The position numbers and the translations under genes are program-made. The notes beneath the pieces were generated by a model that saw only the letters and a program-made list of their open reading frames with translations, ran no database searches and was not told the origin of the DNA. A DNA stretch of 64,000 nt from Lepidodermella squamata (taxonomy: Eukaryota > Gastrotricha): the NCBI GenBank assembly GCA_047495785.1, contig JBLDXI010000009.1, positions 2,604,001 to 2,668,000 on the forward strand, in the 5' to 3' direction. Positions within the stretch are counted from its first letter, which is position 1; every line of letters begins with the position of its first letter. Shown here in pieces: positions 36,397 through 46,283 of this stretch.

Positions 36397-38004
36397 TCAA
36401 GGCATGGGCATATGGAAAGCCTGTTGTCTCGGCTGCAACCCAGGCGATACCACCGGAAGTATGCTAAAAGAGATGGCCGGTGTCAAAATAATCGCACAAA
36501 TATATAGAACTAAGGTAATTCGGTCCAGAATAATTGCTAATGTATACCAAAATGAAGCGGATCCATGCATGTGAAAAGATTTCTCTTCCGAGGCCAGACT
36601 TTTAACAGTTGAAAGTTTCAAGAAGGCTTCTCTAGATTGCAGAATAAGGGCACTGATATAGTAATTCTGGGTGAAATACCACGGCATAACAAGATGCGCA
36701 TACCAAGGAATAGGCCTGTTAGATTTCGCAAATTTAACAAGGAGGAAACACAGTCCTTCACTGAGCATAACCAAAGCTACAAAAGATGTCTGTAAAACCA
36801 AGTATATCGAAAGAAGGGGCGCTTCATTGCCATTTCTCGGCATCTCCTTCCCCGCTGTGGATTGTAGAACAGCATATGCCACCAGCGCAGTTATCGAGAG
36901 AAATGGTCGCAAAGGCTCGTCAACCTTAAAACGGAATTGTAGTGCTTTTGAAGATCTTTTTAAAAAAATTACCGCCATCGAAAATGTGGCGAGCTGAGCA
37001 ACTGCAATCAATGTCGTAGGAAAGAGGATGAAAATGATATGGAACAGCGGCTTTCTTCTCAATTTATAGAAGTATTTAATCCCTGAAAAGCACGAATTAT
37101 TGTCCCCGTAGCAGTTGACGTAGTGCTCTTGGTATGTAGACAGAAGAGTCCATTGATTATTTTCTTCCATTCTGAAGAAAGTGTTTCCTGGCGTGGCTGC
37201 CACAATCCGAACCTCATCGGCATTGTAGCCTTGACATTCGAAATCAATGCTGCATAACTATGGCGAGAAACATATCAGAAGTTTGCAAACCGAGATTTGA
37301 GCTTTATACTTGTTCGTCGAAAGGATAATGGGTCATATTGAGGTTGCAGCTTGCAGTTATCGTTTTCTCAGGAAAGAAATTGACGGTGCCGTCCGATGTC
37401 AATGCAACCATTATGCCCTTCGGACTGAATAACCCGAAATGATCTTCCCTAAATCAATCATAAATGTTCGAGTCATAAATTCCTGATTTTAACTCACGCA
37501 TTTAGGACAACGATGTTGGGTTTCCATATCAACTCTGGCGGCACGATCAAACTTGGGATACTGGAATACGGTTGAGGCAGTTCACTCCAATGTAAGAGGT
37601 CATCATGCCATATCTTTGAATATTGTCATATATATGGCAATAGCAAACTAGATTGATCTTACCATTAAGGGAGTACTGGTGAAAACGATCGCATTCTCAC
37701 GATCAACCTATAATTTCCGATATGGGTTATACGAATTTTACGACTAACTACCAAACCTACTATTTCGTTAATGGAAAATACCATCAGGGACATTGATACT
37801 GTGATTGTTGAGTTATTTGTCTTCACAGGCCTCCTGTTCGGATTGTAATTCGCGAATACCATTCGGCTCAAATCGTGCTCTGAAACTATTTAAATTAAAT
37901 TGATAACGAGCGGAAATATGCTTAGGTACGCAGTTACCTTCTTGTAAGGAATTTACGGTGAAGTTCAGTAAGATGAATAACGTTGGAATCTCGAAGTATT
38001 TCAT
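36397..38004 (-). CDS. Cys-loop channel subunit m1 (type 5)
   Basis: Minus-strand channel subunit with all parts present. ATG at 38004, signal MKYFEIPTLFILLNFTVNS, then SEHDLSRMVFANYNPNRRPV. Further exons give VDRENAIVFTSTPLM, WHDDLLHWSELP, and DHFGLFSPKGIM before the Cys-loop CNLNMTHYPFDEQLC, which is split by an intron. Loop C carries the pair CYGDNNSC, then FHIIFILFPTTLIAVAQLATF (M1) and a channel-lining LRPFLSITALVAYAVLQ with Phe at 2'. The M4 segment ends PVVSPGLQPRQQ. A 48-nt intron (36972-36925) inside M1-M2 has no stop and is a multiple of three, so naive ORF calling would insert 16 residues. The start codon lies 45 bp after the m2 stop, with an AATAAA and a TTTAG acceptor between them, so m1 is a likely downstream operon gene. 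Confidence 0.85.
36925..36972 (-). other. 48-nt in-frame intron of m1
   Basis: GTAATT donor and TTTTAAG acceptor. Removing it aligns FSMA directly with VDEPLRPF, as at the matching intron of m3 (TFTTP then VDSPNR). Retention would keep the frame open. Confidence 0.65.
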
Positions 38005-38048
38005 CCTCAAAATCCTCTAAATTTAAGGCACAATTTATTAGCCGGTTC

Positions 38049-39799
38049 TCAAATGTCACCTTTCCTCCAGTCGACGACCTTACCGCCGTTCGGATCAGAT
38101 ATAGGCGCAAAATAAAAAATGACAAGAGGTGTTAGAATTAAAGCCATAAAATAGGTAGTTAGTACTAGTGTGTTCAACAAGTTAGCCAAAACAGTCCACT
38201 GAGCTGTTATCTTAGCTTTGGGACCACACACTGGGCGACCACTGGCGAACTTCGGCCGGTCAAAATGTAAACCTGATGGCGCTAGATATCCGTAATCAAA
38301 ATTTGTTGAGTAGCGGAAAGTTGTTATTTCTTCGATGTACAAAGGGCGAATTCGATGACTGCTAAGATTTGCCGAGGCGGTCCTGATGTTTTGTCTGTCT
38401 ACCGCAAACACGGAGGCCAAAGCAGTTATGAATCGGAAAATGCAGATCGGAATTTTCTTGGTACACTCTTACTTAGATTCACTTAAATATTGTTCATGTA
38501 AATCACATACCGGGGAAGCCATCGAAGCATGTCGAACACAATAAGTGACCACAGCTTCGCCAAGAAGTGCAACAGTAATGTAAAGCATTTGCAGGTCGAT
38601 AAAAATTGAGAGCAACCTTGAAACAGATGTAAAAGTTCGAAATTTCAAATGATTAGACAATTTACGGAATGTTGACAGAAGTTCTGGGTAGTGTATTACT
38701 GATCGCATCCTTAATAAAAAAGACTCTCTTGAAAGAATTATCGATTCGTAATTGACTTACCTGAAACACTGTGTAAGACAAAAGGCAAGTGAAGGAAATG
38801 TGAACTTTAACAACATTCGATATCTGAAAATCTAACAGAATAAGCGAAGCTAATAATGTAGTTATTCTACTTACGGGGCAAGCGAATGTTACGATTTCTA
38901 GGAGAGAAATAACTAGCGAAGGCGCCACAATGTTGATAACGTAATAAGCTGATTTTCTCGATAAGGAAAACCTAAATTGAACCTTTATAAAGTTCAATCA
39001 TTAACACAATTGATTATCTGGAAACTCGTTCAACTCACAGCGGGGAAGCACAACAGATTCGTATCATCGTAACAATCGTAATACGTTTCAACCGTCGTAT
39101 TAACCAAGTGCCACTGTTCGTTGTCTCGGTAATAATTCAGTCCAATTTTCCCAGGCGTAAGAGTTTCAAGAGTTGCTCCATACACCCAGCTTTCGATCAA
39201 AATCGAGCATGAAATCGAATCGAAGGGGAAGTACGTAAGATCGAGAGGGCAAAAAGATTGAACTGACGCACAGAACGAGGCGTCAACAGTTCCATCCTTC
39301 TTCAACTTGACAGCTAGGCGGCCACTCATAGTAAGCCTATACATGTCTCCACTGTTAACATGAGCAATGTCAGGCAACCTATATAGGATCATCAGCCTTA
39401 TTATTAAGGACCCGTAGCTGGATGTTTCTCAAACCATATTTCATCAGAATAGGCGACAAGTTTCTCGATTTTTTCGAAGGCGGGTACTGAGTTCCAAGCT
39501 AGGAATTCGTCTTGCCAAACCTAGAAAATTTGCTTGCATATTGAAATGACATGTAAAATTACGAGACAAACCAAATCTAAGCAACCATTCAGCTGAATGA
39601 CCTGCTGCTTTTCTAGAACATCTTCAACTGCGAAGAGATCATAGCCGACCCGGACATCGACTGGTAGCGTTGCGTTTCTCCGAGGCCTCCAGTATTTCGA
39701 ATAAGTCTCGAATATGTACCGCCCAATGTCAGCCTCAGAGACTGCATTGCCCGTTGTGGAAATGAACAGCTGGGCTACAAGTATCACAATAAAATTCAT
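38049..39799 (-). CDS. Cys-loop channel subunit m2 (type 4)
   Basis: Start taken at 39799 (MNFIVILVAQLFISTTGNA, signal peptide); an in-frame ATG at 39823 is an alternative. N-terminal IFETYSKYWRPRRNATLPVD is followed by exons for WQDEFLAWNSVP, then DEIW spliced to LPDIAHVNSGDMY. The Cys-loop is CPLDLTYFPFDSISC, and loop C has CYDDTNLLC. Next come YYVINIVAPSLVISLLEIVTF (M1), NVVKVHISFTCLLSYTVFQ (M2, His at 2'), NTLPRTSVNIP, and LLSIFIDLQMLYITVALLGEA (M3). The M3-M4 loop is short, and M4 is followed by a C-terminal VVDWRKGDI. It shares intron placement and the PLDLTYF motif with m8, which keeps the same architecture but has a deletion exactly where m2 has the second half of the Cys-loop and loop C. 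Intact as far as I can see. Confidence 0.85.
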
Positions 39800-40218
39800 A
39801 GCTATATAGGGAAATGACAACATATTAAATGCAATAACCAGGTCATTCAAATTTTTCATGCACCAAATCATGTGACTTCTTATCCTAAAGTGAACCTTAT
39901 AAGTGTCTTTTGAAACACTAAAATAGCACTCGGGTTGATTGCTCCATAAGTGAATAATCAATAGAAGCCAGGCGATTGCGATAATTTCTGGCAAGGACGA
40001 TCAGTTCTGCTTCGATTCACAGAAAAATCGCAGAAATTTATTAAGACATGATTGATGAAGTTCATCGCAGGTAATTTTATTCTATTCCAATGTTTCGTTT
40101 GCCAACGGCAAACATCCTTGGGGAGGTGCCTTGACTTACCTGAAGATGTTTGCCGCTATAGCTAATTACTGTGTACCAAAAAAGAATGATTGAGAATTCC
40201 ACGCAATCGATATTTATT
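39800..40218. other. Spacer between m3 and m2
   Basis: Contains no recognisable gene. A CAAATCATGTGACTTC region and AT-rich stretches precede m2 and may include its promoter. Confidence 0.35.
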
Positions 40219-41981
40219 TTAAACTGGAGGAAAGAAAATCACTGACAGTAATTCACTCGTATAATTGCCGCTGACGTAATGGCCAAGACTCGCATTTACC
40301 GGCCATTGGTGGACAGGCCAGCGGTTTATCAAACCCGGCGTTTTCGGCGGTATGATTGAGAAAATTACAATAGGAGTGATTATCACAGCTAATACGTAGC
40401 AAGTCATCGCGGTTCTGTCTATGAAAGTTATCAAAGACTCGCAATTAATCAGTTCCTCTTGTTGTCCGCTTGAAGCTTTTCCTTTGAAAACGCATCGGAA
40501 AGCCCACGGCATCGGCTAAAATGGAAAATTAGAGCTTCTCGACGATTTGAGAGCAATTTTGAATATTACTTTTGATTTTCTCAGTCGGTCCAGGCAATAC
40601 AAGTTGACGCCATAGAAACAGATGAGCAATGATATGTAAAACACCTTGAGCAGGAGGTAAACTGCAAAGTATGGAGTGGTCCCACTTCTTGGCAAATCTT
40701 TGACTGCCGTTGTCTTTATTGCAGAAAATCACGTGATTTTCTAAGATTCCGTAATTGAACTTACGAGAAACACAGAATAAGCGAGAAGACACATGAAGGA
40801 AACGTGCAATCTGTTCGGCGAATCCACCTGAAAAGTTTATAATTTGACCTAGTTATTAGGGCATTTTAAAAATTGGCATACCGGAGTTGTGAATGTTCCT
40901 ATCTCAGCTATTGAAATCACGGTCGAGGGCACAATAAGGAATATCACGTAAAATGATGCCTTCCTGCCCAATTTAAGATTGAATTCAACCTGCCAGTGAC
41001 GTAATGTAAAGGATTCTGGAACGTTGATAGGGAAACAATACCCCCGAGTAACAACTTTATTTGACATCGGAGCCGAAGCATCGGCTGTATAAAGTTGCGT
41101 TGGCGGCAATGACGTTCCATTGATTGTTGTCCTCCATTCGGAAAAACGTTATGCTACGGGGGCTAAGTATCAGATTGACCTGATCTTCTGTGTAGCCAAC
41201 ATTCTAAAAATGGTCTCCCGAATTCAAGGTCATATTATCGCAGGAATTGTTATACCTCTATGAAAACTGAGCAACTCTGTTCATCGAAAGGGAAGTATGT
41301 TAGATCCATGCTGCAATCGATGATGATAGTCCGTTCCGGGAAAAATAGTACAGTTCCATCTGGGATCAACTGCGTTCTAATGCCTCGAGGTTTCATTAAG
41401 GCGAAATGATCCTTTCTGAGAAAACAGAAAAAGTTATCGACATTCAAAAAAGCTGAATTTTTCGAACGAGTTAACCACAGAGAGACTTGGCATCCAGATC
41501 AACTTTGTCGGCACAATTAAGTTTGCAATTTCATTGAATGGTTGGGGGTAATGAGCCCATGATAAATATTCGTCTCTCCAGACCTGATAGGCAACGATTT
41601 GGATTCAGGCTTCTCTTCCATAAAGGAACTCACAAAGTTGGCGTAACAGGTGATTATCATCGTTTCAGTAAGCTCTGACTGGCATTAAAATAAAAGTATT
41701 TTTCAAGCGTTGATATAAGGGAGATGTAAAGCACCAGTTCATTGATGGCGAAAATCGAAAATTCAATTTGAACTGTAACCGAAGTTGAGGAATCTTTGAT
41801 CGGCCGTCGAGATTTCGAGTAGTTTCTGAACAAAATTGAGCCCAGTGCTGTTTCTGATACTGAAAAAATCATAGCTAGACTTGACGCTATATCTTCGTAT
41901 CGCTTTACAACCTTCAATATATTCGCAGCGGCTCAATTCATTAAGGGTATTCACTACCAAAAGCGCTATAAGAACTTTCAT
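40219..41981 (-). CDS. Cys-loop channel subunit m3 (type 5), in-frame stop; possible pseudogene
   Basis: ATG at 41981 with signal MKVLIALLVVNTLNELSRC. Exons give VSETALGSILFRNYSKSRRP, TMIITCYANF, WRDEYLSWAHYP, KDHFALMKPRGI, Cys-loop CSMDLTYFPFDEQSC, NVGYTEDQVNLILSP and FFRMEDNNQWNVI. Then the loop-C region reads RCFGSDVK, a TAA stop (41059-41057), and SCYSG, directly before a good intron. The next exon continues FNLKLGRKASFYVIFLIVPS (M1), NRLHVSFMCLLAYSVFL (M2, His at 2'), and VKDLPRSGTTPYFA. The last exon ends in M4 and KTPGLINRWPVHQWPVNAS. Everything apart from one codon is intact. Paralogue m7 has a sense codon at this place. A GTCAAA donor just before the stop could bypass it in phase, at the cost of the second loop-C cysteine. 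Confidence 0.75.
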
Positions 41982-42199
41982 AGCTGACAGGTATATGGCA
42001 TTATGCCACGGTTTAAAATAGCTAATTCCTAATCTCTAAGACCCGAAAGACACGGTCGGGAATTGACTGATTACGTCGTGGGAATATCATGATTTAGCTT
42101 TTATTGCATTTTCATAGCAGTAATTATAGCGTGACAACGAGAAAGCTGGTCAAAATATAGGAACGTTACTAGTTCGCATTTTATGAATTTTGACCATGA

Positions 42200-44162
42200 T
42201 CACAAGCCTTTCCGCCAATCAGGATGAAGCTGTCTGAACATGGGCGGGAAAACTGAGAGAAACAGAACTGCAGTCACAATGACGAAAATGCCATATGTCA
42301 CTGTAATAAATCGATCGACAACTTCGCTCAGAAGCAGCCAGTTGTGATGGCAGTGGAACTCAACCATGCATTTCAGATGATCACGGTTAAGCTCGTGGTG
42401 GCGTTTTTTCCCATCATGCTTATTGTTATCATGATGGCCGTGGTGATGGCCGTGATTGTTGTGATGATGGCTATCATTATGTTCCGCCGAACTATCCGAG
42501 CTATCGGAGCTGCTTGAGCTGTCCGAGCTATCTGAGCTATCCGAGCTATCCGAGCTATCGTGATGACCATGCTGGACTTCGTTATGGTGGCGGTGAAGTA
42601 GATGACTGTGACCGTCCTGATGATGATGAGAGTGGAAGTGCCCATGGCCATTTTTTTGCTTATTTTTACGGCGTTTTTTAGCTTCCTCTTCTTCTCGCTC
42701 AGCCAGGTCGAGCTGAGATGGTTTCGGTTTATCGCCGTGTTCACCAAATAGAACCATCGGCTCCGTGTAGAGCATTATGCAAGCATTTTGCTTGTCAAGC
42801 TTTTTCGCAGAAAGAATGTATCGACTAGCGAAATGAAGTAGGGCTTCTAGACTGCGATTCGCGGGGAATGCCTTAATCGAAACAGGTTAAATAAGTCATA
42901 CAGGGCATTTAGAGTACTGGTACCTGAAGCTTGATAGATTTGTGGTAAAAGAACACCCCGAGAGCTTGAAGAAGCAGAACAGCACAAATGTTAGCCTGAA
43001 ATAATCAAAACTAGGTTGACATCAGTTGTGATAAAACGATGAGACAAACCATCTGTAAGTCAAGATAAATGCTTAGATACGGCAGATGATCCGAAGAGTG
43101 AGGCATAATTCGCCCCATGGCGTCTTGGAACACTTGATAGGCCAGCAACACAGTCAGAGATAACTCGATTTTTCCGCAATCCTCATTCTGAATCAAGAAG
43201 CCAGTAAGGAAATGCAAACTTTGGGACAAATTAGCTTACGGGCAGCGGAAATGTAGCTGTTTCCACGATTGAGATGATCAGCAATGGAACAATGAAGGTG
43301 ATTATATAGTAAGTGGACTTGCGCCTAAGCGTCATTTCGAACTCGACCTGTAATTATGGCTTCAGAACTTCTAACATAAGGAATCCCGCAACTTACTGCT
43401 GGGTAGCATTGATCGATCGTACTTTCGTAACAATCCATAAAAGTCGACACCGAAGTGTTAGTTATCGCCCATTGCTCACTCACGCGAATCTTTTCCATAG
43501 AAATATTGCCGGCCGTAAAAGTTTGCAGAAACATGCCGTAAGCCCAGCTGGAATAGCAGGCTTGAATGCAGTTTTCACAAAAGTAAGAGCCTCACCTTTC
43601 AAAAACCATTCCGCACAGCTGGAATTAATAAAGGATTCAATAAGGAACTTGCTGAAGAAGCAATCAAGACTTACATGTTCGTCAAACGGGAAAACGCGGA
43701 GGTCAAAATTGCAAGTGAACGAGACTTGACGACCAGAGACGTACGTTACCCAGCCACTGCTTTTCACACTGAGGAACATCCTCCTCGATTGGGTGAAAAT
43801 ATACATATCGCCGCTACTATAGATTCAAAATATTCAGCATGCTTTTCTTCGGAAAAGACTAATAGTTGAAAAGACTTACTTGACCAGAGCAACATCAGGT
43901 AGCCAGATTTCGTTTGTAGCAAAAACAAGCTCGTCTGTTTCATTCAGAGGGGCGGTTTCGTTCCAAACCAGGTAGTCATCTTGCCATTCCATTTGCAAAC
44001 CAGCGGTCACTACCACCTTGCGATTTCTCTCGATCACGTCATCCAGAGAAAACAGGTCAACGTTAATTGTCACATCAAGCGGCAAAAACGCATTTTTCAG
44101 CGGCCTTCGAGTCACCATATAGTCTTTAAGTAAAAGGTCAGAAATATTCTTTTCCTTGTATT
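42200..44162 (-). CDS. Cys-loop channel subunit m4 (type 3), His/Ser-Asp-rich loop, no own signal peptide
   Basis: The first recognisable exon (44162-43880) begins with an acceptor TTTCAG and reads YKEKNISDLLLKDYMVTRRP, then DDYLVWNETAPLNETDELVF. It is followed by SSGDMYIFTQSRRMF, Cys-loop CNFDLRVFPFDEH completed as LC by a 26-nt microexon, DCYESTIDQC (loop C), M1, GKIELSLTVLLAYQVFQ (M2, Glu at 2'), MPHSSDHLPYLSIYLDLQM and M3. The M3-M4 loop is unusual: runs of Ser-Ser-Asp and many His residues, about 90 residues, then CHHNWLLLSEVVDRF, M4 and the C-terminal HPDWRKGL. No exon with an ATG and signal peptide exists upstream. Only 46 nt separate this exon from the m5 stop, and the phase matches splicing from m5. 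It is therefore best read as the second half of an m5-m4 fusion. Confidence 0.85.
42395..42720 (-). repeat. Coding tandem repeats: (SSD)n and His-rich tract in m4
   Basis: A degenerate 9-bp repeat of the type GAGCTATCC (plus strand, 42480-42560) encodes consecutive Ser-Ser-Asp units. It is flanked by CAC/CAT-rich segments (GHGHFHSHHHQDGHSH and HHHNNHGHHHGHHDNNKHDG). The tract lies in the cytoplasmic M3-M4 loop. Confidence 0.9.
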
Positions 44163-44213
44163 CTGAAACATTCAAAATAATTAAAAAGAAACCAATGTGA
44201 CAAGCGAACTAAC
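44163..44213 (-). other. Predicted 51-nt intron joining m5 to m4
   Basis: Donor GTTAGTTCGC, a pyrimidine-rich 3' half and acceptor TGTTTCAG. The length is typical of this locus. The upstream exon ends in phase 1 (AGG C) and the downstream exon supplies AA TAC AAG, so the frame stays open. The m5 stop TAG (44211-44209) is inside the intron. Splicing fuses the two channels, and retention ends m5. Confidence 0.6.
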
Positions 44214-46203
44214 GCCTTGTAACAAATGGAATTTCGGTTTCGTTACTTGACTCGGATTCATTAAGCGGTATATCAGCAATCATTGTCGTTGTTTCGAAGT
44301 ATTCTTGAGTTAAAGAACTATTCAATTGCATTTTAGTCGTCGTAGCATCAGAGCACGCCGGATTCTTCGTTGTTGCCTCTGTTGAAGTTGGCTCCACAGT
44401 AGTCTCGATAGGCCGAGCATTCCAATTGTACGCCGCTGGTCGCTTGATAAGGCCCGGGCTCACAGGCGGCAATAAGTAGAAAAAGACGATCGGTGTTACA
44501 ATGATCGCAATGAGATACATCACATTTCCTAAAACTTCGACAGCTCGGCTGAGACTGATCCATATCTTTCTACGATTTCGTGCTTTCTTTTTCGAGGAAG
44601 GCTCTTCGTCGTCATCTGACGATGATGAGTCGCGATCGCCAAACGCTTCTATTTTGGACAGAATCGAGGTGAATAGCCTGTGAATTCGAACATCCACAGG
44701 CTCGTTGATGATGCTGATATATCTTTCAGGATCGTATTCACCAAAGTGTTTCTTCATATACATTTCAAATCGGGCTACACCAGGCGCTCGTTTTACGGTA
44801 TGCCTGATGAATTGAGCTCTATCCAAAAAGTAGACAGCCAAACCCTGGCATATGAAACACCAAGCGATGTAAGCCGTACTCAAGTCCAGGTAGAGGCAGA
44901 GCAGGGGCAGCTTCTCGGAATTCGCTCTCATCTCATACTGGTTTATGGAGGACTGCATCATGGAGTAAGCCAGTAGACTCGTCATTGTTATTTCCATCTT
45001 TCTTGGATCGTCCCTCTGGAATGGGAACATTAATTGGAAAGTTAATTGGTAATTGAACTCCCTCACAGGCACAAGGATCGATGAAGTTTGCGCTATCGAC
45101 AGGATTATAGCAGGTAAAATTATTGTCACCAATGGAAATAGGGATTTTCTTCGAATTAGTAGAGTGTATTCCAGCTGAAATCAACTCAAATCTTTAACGA
45201 AAGAGATTACTAAGAGATATCAAATACCGCCGAAAAACAACGTTCAGTTGTGGTCGTACTCATGCAGTCGTTGTAGGCTCGACTCTCCGCCTGAATTACC
45301 GCCCATTCCTCGTTTTCCTCCAAACGATAGAAATTATAGGGAGGATCAAAAGGTGCCAGCTGCACCAATTCCACGGTATCACCACTCATCACAAAGTTGA
45401 AACCACACCGTTGCTCGTCAAACGGGAAGTACATCGGGTTTATGTCGCAAAATGTCGCAACTGTAGCCTCGGGATAGTACTGAGTTTTTCCCTCAGAGAG
45501 TAAAGCCATCATGAAACCGTTTGGTTTGATTAGGGCAGTTTTCTCTTCGCTGAAATTGAGAAACAGGAATATGCAAAAATTAAATCACAGCACTTTCACT
45601 CACGAATTGACAAGCAACATGTTCGGGACCCAGATTTCATGAGGGAACACAGTCAGACTCGGAATGGACTCGTTGTATGGATATAAGGAGGCCCACTCCA
45701 AGAATTCGTCGTACCAATAAATCGAAGGCGATGTAGTGGTGAGAAAAATAGCGTTTTTGATGTCCTGAGGCGAATTGAAATCGTCAACATTTCTATGAAT
45801 TAAAACGCTAACTCACGCATTCGTCAATTGAGTAGAGACTCAGCTGTATAAGCACTAGAATAGGTTTCGACTCGTCTTTCACTGGGCGACGTTCCGGGGA
45901 ATAGTTCGCCCATAAGATCCTTGTCAATTCCTGCTCCGATACTTAGTAAATAAGTTAAAATAGACATTCGCTGTTGATTAAAGGCGCAGGGAATTCCTTA
46001 CCTATTGGGGGAGAGCTCTCCTCAGCTTTTGTGCAGGGGTCTTCAGCCTGAGTATCGTTTGCGGAAGTCACGTTTTCAGGGCTGAGCGTTTCACCAATAG
46101 GCAAGGCGATAGTGGTATTTTCTAATCCCTCGGACTGAATTTTTGCTGGAAACAACGCAAATAATGCATACAATGCATTGAGCGTCCAAATTAATTTAAT
46201 CAT
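44209..46203 (-). CDS. Cys-loop channel subunit m5 (type 2), possibly spliced onto m4
   Basis: ATG at 46203, signal MIKLIWTLNALYALFALFPA, then an Asn-glycosylation-rich linker. Exon two starts SEQELTRILWANYSPERRPV. Then WYDEFLEWASLYPYNESI, FPHEIWVPNMLLVN, Cys-loop CDINPMYFPFDEQRC, FYRLEENEEWAVI and loop-C pair CMSTTTERC. M1 is LVTIILPAIILSIAQ and M2 reads RKMEITMTSLLAYSMMQ (Glu at 2'). M3 follows LCLYLDLSTAYIAW. The long M3-M4 loop has an acidic SSSSDDDEEPSSKKK patch. After M4 comes LPPVSPGLIKRPAAYNW and a Thr/Ser-rich tail with N-glycosylation sites, ending VTRR at the TAG 44209. A phase-1 GTTAGT donor at 44213 precedes the stop; see the m5-m4 junction. A CTTAG acceptor lies 6 nt before the ATG, 81 bp after the m6 stop. 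Its paralogue is m12. Confidence 0.88.
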
Positions 46204-46283
46204 AATTCCTAAGACATAGTTGATACAAGTAGTTAATGAGTATGTATTCTTCGAATATCAATAGCTTGTAATAATTCATTGAA

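Noticed and set aside
44085-44162. Independent start of m4 at the Met in DYMVTRRP
   Set aside because: It would drop the conserved first helix and leave no signal peptide, so secretion would fail.
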